NCBI RefSeq assembly: GCF_000016285.1
Contig: NC_011988.1
Coordinates: 372,001-436,000 of the forward strand
From: Allorhizobium ampelinum S4
Lineage (GTDB): Bacteria > Pseudomonadota > Alphaproteobacteria > Rhizobiales > Rhizobiaceae
Direction of reading: 5' to 3'
DNA: 64,000 bases
Shown: in pieces, positions 8,601-17,726 of the stretch
Numbering within the stretch: the stretch's first letter is position 1
Layout of the letters: each line of letters begins with the position of its first letter
Made by a program: the position numbers and the translations under genes
The notes under the pieces: model-generated
The model's database searches: none
The model's input: the letters and a program-made list of their open reading frames with translations, nothing else
Told to the model about the DNA's origin: nothing

Positions 8601-9721
8601 GCGCGATCATTTCCCCGAAAGACTATTTTGACCCGAAAGACCTCTGGATTTTCGACCGCGATGATCTGACCTCATTGGAAATCGGCGCTGGCATTCTGGG
8701 CACAGGCGGCGGTGGCAATCCCTATATTGGCAAGCTGCGTGCCCGCCAGTTGCTGGATGAGGGCTATACGCTCTCGGTTCTGCCACACCAGAAAATCCAT
8801 GATGATGCGCTTTGCGTTTCAGTGGGCGGCATTGGTGCGCCTGTCGTTGGTATTGAGCGCTTGCGTGAAGGCCGTGAGGGCCTGCGATGCATCCGCGCGC
8901 TGGAAGCGCATCTGGATATGACCATAGACGCCATTGTCTGCGAGGAAATCGGTGGGTCCAATTCCATGGAGCCGCTGGTGGTGGCAGCCCTTACCGGTGT
9001 TCCTGTCATTGATTGCGACGGCATGGGCCGAGCCTTCCCGGAAATGCAGATGACCACGTTTTCCATCTACGGCCATAGTTCCACGCCATCGGCCATGTGC
9101 GATGTGCATGGCAATGTTGTGCTGTTTCAGCATGCGGTATCCGAGCTTTGGCACGAGCGTATGGCGCGGGCCTGCGTGGTGGCCCAAGGGGGGGCATCCA
9201 CATTGGCGTCCGCACCGATGACCGGGGCTTTCGTCAAGCAATTCGGCATTCCCAATTCCTACACGCAAGCCGTAAGCCTTGGGCAGGCAGTCAGGCTTGC
9301 GCAGAAAAACCACGATGACCCAATTGAAGCCATCTGCAAAAAGGAGAACGGCAAAAAGCTGTTCACCGGTAAAATCAGCGATTTGAAGCGCCATTTGCGC
9401 GGCGGCTTTGTGCGCGGCGAAGTGCAGCTTTCCGGCATTGATGCCCACAATGGCGAAACCGGCTCGGTGCTGATCCAGAATGAAAATCTGGTGTTCTTCC
9501 ACGACGGTGAGATGGAATGCTGCGTGCCGGACCTGATTCTGGTGCTGGATGTGGATAGCGGCGAAGCCATCACCACCGAAATGCTGCGCTATGGCCAGCG
9601 CGTCGCCATCGTTGCCTTGCCGTGCCATGGGCTGCTGCGCTCACGCGAAGCACTGGATGTGGTTGGCCCCAAAGCCTTCGGGCTGGATGGCATTGTCTAC
9701 ACCCCGATGAAAGGATCGTGA
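8597..9721 (+). CDS. DUF917 domain protein, first of two tandem copies
   Basis: A 374-residue protein of the DUF917 family (related to S-Me-THD domains), often found beside hydantoinase A-like genes. The hallmark LGTGGGGNPYIGKL lies near residue 35. It overlaps the upstream hydantoinase gene by ATGA, with GGGAGG just before the start, so the two are probably translationally coupled. It is a paralogue of the next gene, sharing the glycine-rich motif, the VDGDGMGRAFPE-like motif (here IDCDGMGRAFPE) and the C-terminal layout. The function is unknown; a partner role for the HyuA-like protein is inferred from conserved pairing. Confidence 0.82.
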   Translation: MSAIISPKDYFDPKDLWIFDRDDLTSLEIGAGILGTGGGGNPYIGKLRARQLLDEGYTLSVLPHQKIHDDALCVSVGGIGAPVVGIERLREGREGLRCIRALEAHLDMTIDAIVCEEIGGSNSMEPLVVAALTGVPVIDCDGMGRAFPEMQMTTFSIYGHSSTPSAMCDVHGNVVLFQHAVSELWHERMARACVVAQGGASTLASAPMTGAFVKQFGIPNSYTQAVSLGQAVRLAQKNHDDPIEAICKKENGKKLFTGKISDLKRHLRGGFVRGEVQLSGIDAHNGETGSVLIQNENLVFFHDGEMECCVPDLILVLDVDSGEAITTEMLRYGQRVAIVALPCHGLLRSREALDVVGPKAFGLDGIVYTPMKGS

Positions 9722-9723
9722 TC

Positions 9724-10800
9724 ATGGCCTATCAGGTGCAAGAACATGATCTGGAGGCCATTGCCCTTGGCGGTGCCTATCTCGGCACGGGCGGCGGCGG
9801 CGATCCCTATATTGGCAAGTTGATGGCGCAGGCGGCTCTTCGCGAGCATGGGCCCGTCACAGTGGTTGCCGCAGACGAAGTGGATGACGACACACTGTGC
9901 ATTTCCGTCTTTATGATGGGTGCGCCAACCGTGATGCTGGAAAAACTGCCATCTGGTGCGGAAGTGCTGAAAGCGCTGCATGAGCTGGAGCAGTTTTTGG
10001 GCCGCAAGGCCGGAGCCATTCTTTGCGTTGAGGCGGGCGGGTTGAACTCCACCATTCCCTATATGGTGGCGGCTGTGACGGGCCTTCCCTTGGTGGATGG
10101 TGATGGCATGGGCCGGGCTTTTCCGGAATTGCAGATGGTGAGTTTTACCCTGCATGGTATCTCGGCAAGCCCGCTAGTCTTGGCCGATGACAAGGGCAAT
10201 TCCTCGCTGTTTTCAGCGGTCTCCAACTTGTGGACCGAGAAAATGGCCCGCGCCGTGACCATTCAAATGGGTGGTGCTGCGTTGGTTGCCGCCTATGCCA
10301 TGAGTGGCAAGCAGATGAAACAGGCGCTGTTGCACGGTACGATGACGCAAATTCGCACCATCGGCGAGACCATTTTGACCGAGCGTGCCCGCTCTCGCCA
10401 TGCCGGAGCGGCGCTTCGGGAAAAACTCGGTGGCACCCATCTCTTTACCGGTCGCGTGGTGGATGTGGAGCGCGCCACAACAGGTGGTTTTGCCCGTGGA
10501 AAGCTGATCTTGCGCGGTGTGGATCGCTTTGCAGGCCAGCGCTTTGCTGTGCATTTCCAAAACGAGTTTCTGCTGGCTGAGGGCGAAAATGGCGAAACCG
10601 TCTGGGCAACGCCGGACCTGATTTGCGCCCTTGATGCCGATATGGGCCTGCCTGTGACCACTGAACAGATGCGCTACGGCTTGATGGTGGAATTCACCGG
10701 CATCTCCGCCGATCCGCAATGGCATACGCCAGAAGGCTTGGCGCTCGCGGGGCCGGGCTATTTTGGCTACGGCGACAGCGCAAAGCCACTCTCTGCATGA
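9724..10800 (+). CDS. DUF917 domain protein, second of two tandem copies
   Basis: A 358-residue paralogue of the preceding gene, beginning two bases after its stop. LGTGGGGDPYIGKL lies near residue 19 and VDGDGMGRAFPELQM in the middle. It lacks the roughly 15-residue N-terminal extension of the first copy. The ATG at 9724 has AAGGA about 8 bases upstream; the longer frame upstream is out-of-frame overlap with the first copy. Two adjacent, diverged copies suggest a hetero-oligomer or two substrates. The reaction is unknown. Confidence 0.82.
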   Translation: MAYQVQEHDLEAIALGGAYLGTGGGGDPYIGKLMAQAALREHGPVTVVAADEVDDDTLCISVFMMGAPTVMLEKLPSGAEVLKALHELEQFLGRKAGAILCVEAGGLNSTIPYMVAAVTGLPLVDGDGMGRAFPELQMVSFTLHGISASPLVLADDKGNSSLFSAVSNLWTEKMARAVTIQMGGAALVAAYAMSGKQMKQALLHGTMTQIRTIGETILTERARSRHAGAALREKLGGTHLFTGRVVDVERATTGGFARGKLILRGVDRFAGQRFAVHFQNEFLLAEGENGETVWATPDLICALDADMGLPVTTEQMRYGLMVEFTGISADPQWHTPEGLALAGPGYFGYGDSAKPLSA

Positions 10801-10840
10801 TTTTTTAAAATACAGCGAACTGTCAAAAAAGGGGAATGAG

Positions 10841-12415
10841 ATGAACGCAACACAGACTTTAAGGCACCTTGCTGTGGTTTTGGCGATGGGAACCGCCATT
10901 GTCGCGCCACACGTGGCCATGGCAAAAACCTCCACCGTGATGAATGTAACGCAGGTGTTTGGCACCATCGATCCGGCCAAGATCACCGATTACACTCAGT
11001 ATCTGGCTGCTGTGAACCTTTACGATGGCCTGACCACCGTGGACAGCACCGGCAAGATCATCCCGGAACTGGCCGAGAGCTGGGATGTGTCCAGCGATAA
11101 CCTGACCTACACCTTCCATCTGCGCAAGGACGCAACATTTCAGGATGGCTCTCCGGTTGAGGCCAAGGATGTTGTTTATACCGTCCAGCGCTTGCTGGCG
11201 ATCAACAAGGGACCGGCCTATCTGTTTGCAACGCTGATCAACCCCGACAATGTGAAGGCGGTGGATGCTCACACCGTGACCATCACACTCAACAAGGTCT
11301 ATGCGCCGTTCCTGACCACCACGCCGCTGCTGCTTGTCATCAATGAGGATGCCGTCAAGGCCGCTTCCAAGCAGCCCTGGGGTGAGGATGTTGTTGGCGA
11401 AAAATCCATGGGCGCGGGCGCTTATGTGCTGTCCAGCTGGCAGCGCGGCTCGGAAATGGTCATCAGCCGCTATGAGAAATATTACGCGGGCTGGCCAACA
11501 AACCCGATTGATGAAGTGCGCTTTGTGCAGACCAATGACGAGGCAACCGTCAAGGCGCTGGCGACATCTGGCCAATTGGGCATTTCCTCCACCACCCAGG
11601 CCAACGAGACCTATGATGCTCTGGCCAAAACCGACGGTTATGTGGTCCAGACCACACCAACGGCCACCGGTTTTTATTTGAAACTCAACACCAAAGCCAC
11701 GCCGACAGACGATGTGCATGTGCGTCGCGCCTTGCAATATGCCACCGATTACAAAACCATCCAGACACAGATTATGACCGGTGACACGCTGGCGGGGCCG
11801 CTGGCGCAGGTGTTCAAGGATGCCTATCTCGATACGCTGAAAGCGCCGGAATTTGATCTTGAAAAGGCCAAGGCCGAGCTTGCCCAATCCAAATATGCGG
11901 GAAAGCCGATCAAGCTGACGCTGACCTATGTGGCAGGCCTGTCGTTTGAAGAGGATATCGCACTTCTGATGCAATCCAATCTTTCGCAGATCGGCGTGGA
12001 TGTGGACATCAAACCAGAGCCCTGGAACCGCATCACCGAACTGGCGGCCAAGCCGGAAACAACGCCTGCGGCCACGCAAGTGTTCTATGGCCCAACCTAT
12101 CCCTCGCCAGATAGCGTGTTCTACGTGCAATATCATTCCAAATCGGCGGGAACATGGGCCTCCATGGAATGGTTGCAGGATGCCGAGGTTGATAAATTGA
12201 TCGATGAGGCCCGCTCCACCACCGACAGTGCCAAGCAGAATGCGATCTACAAGCAGATCCAGCAGGCGATTTCTGATGAGGCACCGGACGTGAATTTGCT
12301 GACGAAAGTGCAGAAGGTGGCCTTCAGCAAGTGCATCTCGGGCTATAAATTTGTGCCAATGCAGAGCTGGGATTACAATTTCCACGATCTGACATGGACG
12401 TGCCCGGCCAAATAA
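10841..12415 (+). CDS. Peptide-type ABC transporter substrate-binding protein (family 5)
   Basis: A 524-residue periplasmic binding protein of solute-binding family 5 (DppA/OppA-like). It has a signal peptide (roughly residues 1-28, ending VAMA), the conserved LAESWDVSSDNLTYTFHLRK region, and YEKYYAGWP later. GGGG (10831-10834) precedes the ATG. It is the last gene of the operon, about 6 kb downstream of its permeases, with the three metabolic genes in between. The whole unit therefore looks like uptake plus first-step catabolism of one compound. Confidence 0.87.
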   Translation: MNATQTLRHLAVVLAMGTAIVAPHVAMAKTSTVMNVTQVFGTIDPAKITDYTQYLAAVNLYDGLTTVDSTGKIIPELAESWDVSSDNLTYTFHLRKDATFQDGSPVEAKDVVYTVQRLLAINKGPAYLFATLINPDNVKAVDAHTVTITLNKVYAPFLTTTPLLLVINEDAVKAASKQPWGEDVVGEKSMGAGAYVLSSWQRGSEMVISRYEKYYAGWPTNPIDEVRFVQTNDEATVKALATSGQLGISSTTQANETYDALAKTDGYVVQTTPTATGFYLKLNTKATPTDDVHVRRALQYATDYKTIQTQIMTGDTLAGPLAQVFKDAYLDTLKAPEFDLEKAKAELAQSKYAGKPIKLTLTYVAGLSFEEDIALLMQSNLSQIGVDVDIKPEPWNRITELAAKPETTPAATQVFYGPTYPSPDSVFYVQYHSKSAGTWASMEWLQDAEVDKLIDEARSTTDSAKQNAIYKQIQQAISDEAPDVNLLTKVQKVAFSKCISGYKFVPMQSWDYNFHDLTWTCPAK

Positions 12416-12433
12416 TCCGGGGTCTGTTTGAGA

Positions 12434-12910
12434 CTATTTCAACCCTGGAAAATCGTTGGGCTGGGCAGCCAGATTTTCCAGGGTTGCCGTCTTCAACGCC
12501 TTGAACAGAAAGCGCGTTTCCAACAGATTGACGATACGCAAAACCGTCTCCACCGTATCGATCGGCTTGACCAGGAAGTCCTTTGCGCCCAGTGAGAGGG
12601 CGCGGCGGCGTGTTTCTGTTGTCACGTCGGCTGTCAGCACAAGGATGGGGATGAAATCATCCGGTCCGATCAGCCGCGTGAATTGGTCAAGCAGGGCAAA
12701 ACCATCCAGATGCGGCATCAGAAGATCGAGCAGGATAATATCGGCTTTATGCTTTGTAAAAAGAGCGGTGGCCTCGCGCGGGTCGGTGGTCGATGCAATC
12801 CGGTCGAAACGCTCGCGCCGCAAAAGCCTTTCCAACAGGGCAATATTGGCGGGTTCGTCATCAATGATCAGTATCTGCGCCTCTGAGGCAAGGTCGAAGG
12901 GAAAATTCAC
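12434..12910 (-). CDS. CheY-like single-domain response regulator
   Basis: A 158-residue receiver domain with no output domain. The acidic pair is at D17-D18 and the phospho-acceptor D62 sits in IILLDLLMPHLDG; the conserved lysine is in KDFLVKPID. The C-terminal 30 residues form a short extension. Its start overlaps the stop of the hybrid kinase by 4 bp (ATGA), so the two are co-translated and it is the likely phosphotransfer partner of that kinase. It belongs to a four-gene signalling cluster on the minus strand. The target of the signal is not visible here. Confidence 0.88.
   Translation of the reverse strand: MNFPFDLASEAQILIIDDEPANIALLERLLRRERFDRIASTTDPREATALFTKHKADIILLDLLMPHLDGFALLDQFTRLIGPDDFIPILVLTADVTTETRRRALSLGAKDFLVKPIDTVETVLRIVNLLETRFLFKALKTATLENLAAQPNDFPGLK
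12441..12485. terminator. 14-bp perfect inverted repeat at a convergent gene junction
   Basis: AACCCTGGAAAATC (12441-12454) and GATTTTCCAGGGTT (12472-12485) are perfect complements around a 17-base loop. The left arm begins 25 bases past the stop of the binding-protein gene. The repeat lies inside the last codons of the convergent response-regulator gene. No long T tract follows on either strand, so it is a candidate factor-dependent terminator or mRNA 3' stabiliser. Confidence 0.45.
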
Positions 12911-15264
12911 GTCAGAACCTCATCCAGGGTTTTCATCAGGCGGCGTACGTCCAGCGGTTTGGTCATGTAATGCGTTGCGCCTTTTTCCATCGCCAGCATG
13001 CGTGTTTTTTCCGTGGCATCGGCGCTTATCACAACGACCGGGGTGGTTTGCGTCCGAGGATCTGAACGCAAGGCGGCAAGCACCGATAGGCCATTCATGT
13101 CAGGCAGATCGACGTCGAGCAAAACAAGATCGGGACGGTGCTCAAAGGCAAGCGTCAGGCCGAGACCACCCAACATGGCCGGAATGATCCTGGTCTTTAA
13201 ACGGCGGCGCACGAGGTTTTCGATCAGGTTGAGATTGACAAGGTTGTCCTCAATGCAAAGGACCGTGGCTTTGCCTGTCGGTCCGCTTGCCACTGCCCGT
13301 TTCTCGTCTGTTTTCACCACCTCTGCCACGGCGTAAGGGGCGTGTGACACGGGAATATGGATGGAGAACACCGAGCCGGTCGCGTCACTCTCGGTCAAGA
13401 AAAGATCGCCATCCATGGCCTGCATCAGATTGACCGACAGGGCAAGGCCAAGGCCTGTGCCGGTCGTTGCATTTCGGTCGGCACCGAGCCTCTCGAACGG
13501 CTTGAAGAGCCGGTCTCTATCCACATCCGCAATTCCGCAGCCCGTGTCGGCAATATCAATTGCGATCATGGTGTTAGTCAGTAATTGAGCGGATAATCGG
13601 ATCTCACCACCATCCCTGTTGAATTTCACCGCATTTGAAAGCAGGTTCAGTAGCACTTGCAAAAAACGGCGACGATCCACCGCAACAATAGTTTGGCCCG
13701 CTGCCTCCATCTCCACCCTGATCGTCAATTGCTTCGGTTCGGCCAAGGGAGCCGCAAGGGCAATGGCTTCCGTCACGATATCGTCCAATCCGACCGGCTC
13801 GATCAACAGTTCCATGCGGCCCGCCTCGATCCGGGCGATATCGAGAACTTCATCGATGAGACTGAGCAGATGCCGTCCAGCTCTGAGGATTTGCGCCAGA
13901 CTTTCGCGCATGTCCCGATCTTCGATGTCCATATCGAGGATTTGTGCAAAGCCCAGAACGGAATTCAGCGGCGTGCGCAATTCATGGCTCATGCGCGACA
14001 GAAACTCGCTTTTGGCTTGGCTGGCCCGTTCGGCGTCACGCCGTGCGGTCAACAGGGCCTCTTCGGTTCGTTTCCGGTCCGTCACATCGCGGGTGATCTT
14101 GGAAAAGCCCCGCAATTGCCCTTGCTTATCGCGCAGGGCTGTCATCACCACATTGGCCCAGAAGCGGCTGCCATCCTTGCGCAACCGCCATCCCTCGTCT
14201 TCGACGCGGCCAAAGGCGGCGGCTTGCGCCATTTCCTGAAGCGGCCGTGTGTCTCGATGCTCGAGAGGATAGAAGCGAGAAAAGTGCTGACCGATGATTT
14301 CGTCTGCACGATAGCCTTTGATACGCTCTGCACCGGCATTCCAGCTCACCACAGTGCCGTCTGCATCCAACCCGAAAATACCATAGTCATGGACGCCATC
14401 GACGAGCAGCCGGAAGCGTTCCTCGCTTTCCCGCAGGGCCTCTTCGCGCGCCGTCAGCAGGCGGCTTGCCTCTTCGAGCGCGCTCGACAATTCGCCAATT
14501 TCGTCCGTTGCATGTTCTGCCAGTCTCAGGCTTTGGCCCTGGGCGAGGCGGCTGGCGGCCTGTTTCAGCCTATCGACCCGCCGGACAATGCCTTTTGACA
14601 TCAAGACGATGGCACCGATGCATCCGATGACACCAGCGATCGCGCCCAATAGGGTAATTCTTTGCGACAGCGCCCGGATTTCATCGGCCTTGGCCGTTCG
14701 TTGCGCCAGAAGCGCGTCTTCCCTCAGTCGCATTTCGGCAATCTGAAGGCGTAACTCGTCCAGAAAGGCCTTGTTGGCAATCAATGTCTGCCGCAAAGCT
14801 TCGGGAATCTGGTTATTCGAAACCGAACCTTGCATCAGGGAGGCAAGACCCTTCAGCTTTTTGTCAACCAGAGGCTCCATCCGGTTCAGCCGCTCAAGTT
14901 GTTCCGCATCGATGATCAGTGGCCGCATGGCGGCAAACACCGCCGGCAATTCCGTTACGGCTTTCTTGTAGGGGGCCAGGAAGGTTTCGTCGCGGGTGAG
15001 AAGATATCCCCGCACGCCGGAGGCACCTTCGGCCAGCAAAGCGTGCAGCTCCAGAATGTCCTGTTGAATGGCGAAGGTGACGCGCACGTAATTTTCTGCC
15101 TTTCGGCTTTCACGGTCAGCGAGAAAGACGGAGCCGAGGGCAATGAGAAGACAGGCCAGAGGCAATGCGATTACGATCAGGCCTTTGACGGCCAAAGGCT
15201 GGTTGAGAAAGCGAAAGCGACTGTGGGCGGACACCACAGTCTTTGCCGGGATATCCGTCATCAT
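12907..15264 (-). CDS. Hybrid sensor histidine kinase (CHASE3-HAMP-PAS-HisKA-HATPase-REC)
   Basis: A 785-residue membrane kinase. A membrane helix lies at about residues 27-48, followed by a CHASE3-like periplasmic helical domain (GVRGYLLTRDE) and a second helix near 203-222. HAMP (to about 270) and a PAS domain (about 280-395) come next. The HisKA H427 is in FLSRMSHELRTPLNS, the HATPase domain has DTGCGIAD and GTGLGLALS, and a C-terminal receiver has LVLLDVDLPDMNG. It overlaps both neighbours by 4 bp. The signal sensed is unknown; CHASE3 domains sense extracellular cues. Domain order is typical for the class. Confidence 0.87.
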   Translation of the reverse strand: MMTDIPAKTVVSAHSRFRFLNQPLAVKGLIVIALPLACLLIALGSVFLADRESRKAENYVRVTFAIQQDILELHALLAEGASGVRGYLLTRDETFLAPYKKAVTELPAVFAAMRPLIIDAEQLERLNRMEPLVDKKLKGLASLMQGSVSNNQIPEALRQTLIANKAFLDELRLQIAEMRLREDALLAQRTAKADEIRALSQRITLLGAIAGVIGCIGAIVLMSKGIVRRVDRLKQAASRLAQGQSLRLAEHATDEIGELSSALEEASRLLTAREEALRESEERFRLLVDGVHDYGIFGLDADGTVVSWNAGAERIKGYRADEIIGQHFSRFYPLEHRDTRPLQEMAQAAAFGRVEDEGWRLRKDGSRFWANVVMTALRDKQGQLRGFSKITRDVTDRKRTEEALLTARRDAERASQAKSEFLSRMSHELRTPLNSVLGFAQILDMDIEDRDMRESLAQILRAGRHLLSLIDEVLDIARIEAGRMELLIEPVGLDDIVTEAIALAAPLAEPKQLTIRVEMEAAGQTIVAVDRRRFLQVLLNLLSNAVKFNRDGGEIRLSAQLLTNTMIAIDIADTGCGIADVDRDRLFKPFERLGADRNATTGTGLGLALSVNLMQAMDGDLFLTESDATGSVFSIHIPVSHAPYAVAEVVKTDEKRAVASGPTGKATVLCIEDNLVNLNLIENLVRRRLKTRIIPAMLGGLGLTLAFEHRPDLVLLDVDLPDMNGLSVLAALRSDPRTQTTPVVVISADATEKTRMLAMEKGATHYMTKPLDVRRLMKTLDEVLT

Positions 15265-15911
15265 GCCTCTCCTTCGACCAATCCGGCCTGGGCTGCCAGC
15301 ACCGCTGCCTGGGTTCGGTCGCCCACCCGCAATTTCGCAATAATGCGCTCGACATGAACCTTGACCGTGCCCGGAGCGATGGACAGTCTGCGGGCGATTT
15401 CCTTGTTGGTCGCGCCCCGTGCCACTTCCTGTAAAATTTCCCGCTCACGGGTGGTCAGCTGAGAAATAGCGTCCTCGGCTGGCGATGTGCGCGATACGCG
15501 GGTCAGCATCCGCCGCACCAATCCGGTATCGAAAAATTCCTGACCGTCCAGAACGGCCCGGATCATCCGCAACAATGTGTCGCGCCGCACATCCTTCAAC
15601 GCGTAGCCACTGGCTCCAGCCTTCACTGCCGCTTCCAGATAGTCGAGGCTGTCATGCATCGTCAGCATCATGATCCGCGTCGATGGTGATACGCGGCGGA
15701 TTTCTGTCGCCGCCGTCAACCCGTCCATCGGCGTCATCCGGACATCGAGCAAGGCGATGTCAGGCAAAAGCTGTGCTGCTAGCGTGATTGCTTCCAGGCC
15801 ATCTCGCGCTTCGGCCACGACCTCCAGGTCCGGCGCACCCGACAGCACCGAAATAATGCCGGATCGGGCCAAGTCGTGGTCGTCGGCAATCAGAATCCGC
15901 GCTTTGGTCAT
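15261..15911 (-). CDS. NarL/FixJ-type response regulator (REC + LuxR HTH)
   Basis: A 216-residue regulator. The receiver domain covers residues 4-120, with acidic residues D10-D11, acceptor D56 in IALLDVRMTPMDG and lysine in GYALKDV. The LuxR DNA-binding domain covers about 150-212 (LTTREREILQEVARG, NKEIARRLSIAPGTVKVHV). It lies 6 bp downstream of a NarX-type kinase, its probable partner, and overlaps the hybrid kinase start by 4 bp. It is the only DNA-binding output in this cluster. Confidence 0.9.
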   Translation of the reverse strand: MTKARILIADDHDLARSGIISVLSGAPDLEVVAEARDGLEAITLAAQLLPDIALLDVRMTPMDGLTAATEIRRVSPSTRIMMLTMHDSLDYLEAAVKAGASGYALKDVRRDTLLRMIRAVLDGQEFFDTGLVRRMLTRVSRTSPAEDAISQLTTREREILQEVARGATNKEIARRLSIAPGTVKVHVERIIAKLRVGDRTQAAVLAAQAGLVEGEA

Positions 15912-15917
15912 CGGCTT

Positions 15918-17003
15918 TCAACCTTTGTCGATAAGAGGAACCCGGGCGATCAGCCTTGTGCCTTGATTGGCGGCGCTGATGATGTCCAGCGTGCCGTTAA
16001 CAAGGGACAGTCGCTCTTGCATCGCCGATAGACCGATCCCGAAGCCACGGACCGGTGTCGCATCACCTTGCGCTCCGGCAAGGGGAAAGCCGCAGCCATC
16101 GTCATTCGCCTCAAGCACGACATGGTCGGCATCGATCCGCAATTGCACATGCAGGTTTTGGCAGCCCGCATGCTTCCTGGCATTGGTGATCGCTTCCTGC
16201 GCGACACGATAAAGAACGATCTCAATGGCTTGAGGCAGACGGCCATCCGGTAGCCGGTTGTCCAGCCGACAGGCGATTTCATCGACGGTGTCCAGCTTTG
16301 CACTGATGGCGGCTGGCAGGCCAAGGTCATCAAGTTCGGCGGGCCGCAAGTCGGCAATCGCGTGGCGGATATCCTGGATCGCCAGGCGGGCAATCTCGCT
16401 GCATTGATCGACCTTATTCGCGAGGACCGCCGTCAAACCCGGGTCAGCTTCCAATGCCTGCAAGTGATGCAGCAAACTGACGAGGGTCTGGGCCACGCCA
16501 TCATGCAGGTCATAGGCAATATGGGCGCGCTCCCGTTCCTGTGTGGAGAGAATGGCGGCCACCAATTGCGCGAGCTGTTTTTCGCGCTCGGCAAGCATCA
16601 GGAGCAGGGCTTCCCGCTCCTGTTCTCTGTCATCGGCGAAAACGGCTGCGGCGACAAGGTCGGCGACGATCTGAAGGCTGGTTTTATCCTCGTCGCCCAT
16701 CCTTGCGATGGCCTGATCCTCGAAGATGACGAGCACCCGGCCATCCTTGCTGGCCATGGCGTTATCTGCAATCGTCTGGTGTTGATCTGCTGGGTCGCGC
16801 AAATGAATTGCCGCACCGCCGCAAAAGCTGCCGATCAATCCGGTGATATCAGTGATCGCCCGGGGGAGAGGGTATTGATCAAGGCTGGCCCGTGTTTCGA
16901 CGATGAGACGTAACCGGCTGGCCCGGGCTTCCGCCTCCCGGTAAAGTGTCCGCAATTCCTGGATGGGAGAGGCAAGGTGTTCCGGGTCCGTCGCCGTCGT
17001 CAT
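15918..17003 (-). CDS. NarX/DegS-type soluble sensor histidine kinase
   Basis: A 361-residue kinase with no obvious membrane helix. An N-terminal coiled helix (about 10-35) is followed by a degenerate GAF-like sensor region (about 40-130). The HisKA_3 domain has ERERAHIAYDLHDGVAQTL with the phospho-acceptor H167, and a HATPase_c domain ends the protein (NDDGCGFP, GFGIGLSAMQERL). A likely AGGAG lies about 11 bases upstream of the ATG at 17003. It heads the four-gene signalling operon and should phosphorylate the adjacent NarL-type regulator. Confidence 0.87.
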   Translation of the reverse strand: MTTATDPEHLASPIQELRTLYREAEARASRLRLIVETRASLDQYPLPRAITDITGLIGSFCGGAAIHLRDPADQHQTIADNAMASKDGRVLVIFEDQAIARMGDEDKTSLQIVADLVAAAVFADDREQEREALLLMLAEREKQLAQLVAAILSTQERERAHIAYDLHDGVAQTLVSLLHHLQALEADPGLTAVLANKVDQCSEIARLAIQDIRHAIADLRPAELDDLGLPAAISAKLDTVDEIACRLDNRLPDGRLPQAIEIVLYRVAQEAITNARKHAGCQNLHVQLRIDADHVVLEANDDGCGFPLAGAQGDATPVRGFGIGLSAMQERLSLVNGTLDIISAANQGTRLIARVPLIDKG

Positions 17004-17201
17004 TCGTCATCATGCTCCTGTATCAAGGCGCGTTCAGGTATCCGAGGGGAGAGATAAGAAATCATGGGGCTGGTTTACATAGGCCATTCGGCATATCCTT
17101 TCGACACCATGCGGCAGACGTAACAGCTCTTCTTCATAGCCACTTTTCTAAGCAACCGACCGGCGTTGGGCTTGGCTCGGGCTTGATAAAGGAGCTGTCT
17201 C

Positions 17202-17666
17202 ATGCAGAAAATTCTTTTGGCATTCGGTGTAACCGCCGGTCTTTCGGTATCGTCTTTTGCCGCACCCGCGATGGCACAGGAATGCGCGCCAGTGACCCAG
17301 CAGCAGGTGGAAAAATTGTTTGACCGTTGGAATGCATCCCTTGCGACGCTCGATCCGGAGAAAGTTGTCGCGAATTATGAGGATGATGCAGTTCTCCTCG
17401 CGACCCTGTCGAACCAGCCGCGGCTGACGCAGGAAGAGCGTCGCGCGTATTTTGTCGATTTTCTGAAAAAGAAGCCTCAGGGCGTGGTCGATAACCGGAC
17501 GATCAAGCTGGGCTGCAACACGGCCATCGATACCGGCGTCTACACGTTCACCCTGGGGGATGGCACAAAGGTTCCGGCCCGCTACACCTTCACCTATGAC
17601 TATGATGGCGGGAAATGGCTGATTTCCTCCCATCACTCTTCGGCAATGCCGGAACGCACGTCGTAA
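17202..17666 (+). CDS. Exported SgcJ/EcaC (DUF4440, SnoaL-like) family protein
   Basis: A 154-residue protein with a clear signal peptide (residues 1-25, ending AMAQ). A compact NTF2/SnoaL-like domain follows (VEKLFDRWNASLATLDPEKVVANYEDDAVLLAT is the N-terminal helix and strand pattern of the CaMKII-association/DUF4440 family). AAGGAG lies about 8 bases before the ATG. It is monocistronic, divergent from the signalling cluster and convergent with the FucP-like gene. The family is known for small-molecule binding; no function is established here. Confidence 0.75.
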   Translation: MQKILLAFGVTAGLSVSSFAAPAMAQECAPVTQQQVEKLFDRWNASLATLDPEKVVANYEDDAVLLATLSNQPRLTQEERRAYFVDFLKKKPQGVVDNRTIKLGCNTAIDTGVYTFTLGDGTKVPARYTFTYDYDGGKWLISSHHSSAMPERTS

Positions 17667-17678
17667 AGGCAAGTTATG

Positions 17679-17715
17679 GACATGTCGCCGCGCTGGGAAC
17701 GCACGGCGACATGTC
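17679..17715. terminator. 12-bp perfect inverted repeat between convergent genes
   Basis: GACATGTCGCCG (17679-17690) and CGGCGACATGTC (17704-17715) are exact complements around a 13-base loop. They sit just after the DUF4440 gene stop and before the end of the convergent FucP-like gene. No strong T tract follows, but the location suits a bidirectional transcription end. Confidence 0.5.
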
Positions 17716-17726
17716 ATGACATCTGT

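Noticed and set aside
10859..12385. 508-residue open frame on the minus strand
   Set aside because: Entirely antisense to the family 5 binding protein, which has a signal peptide and family motifs.
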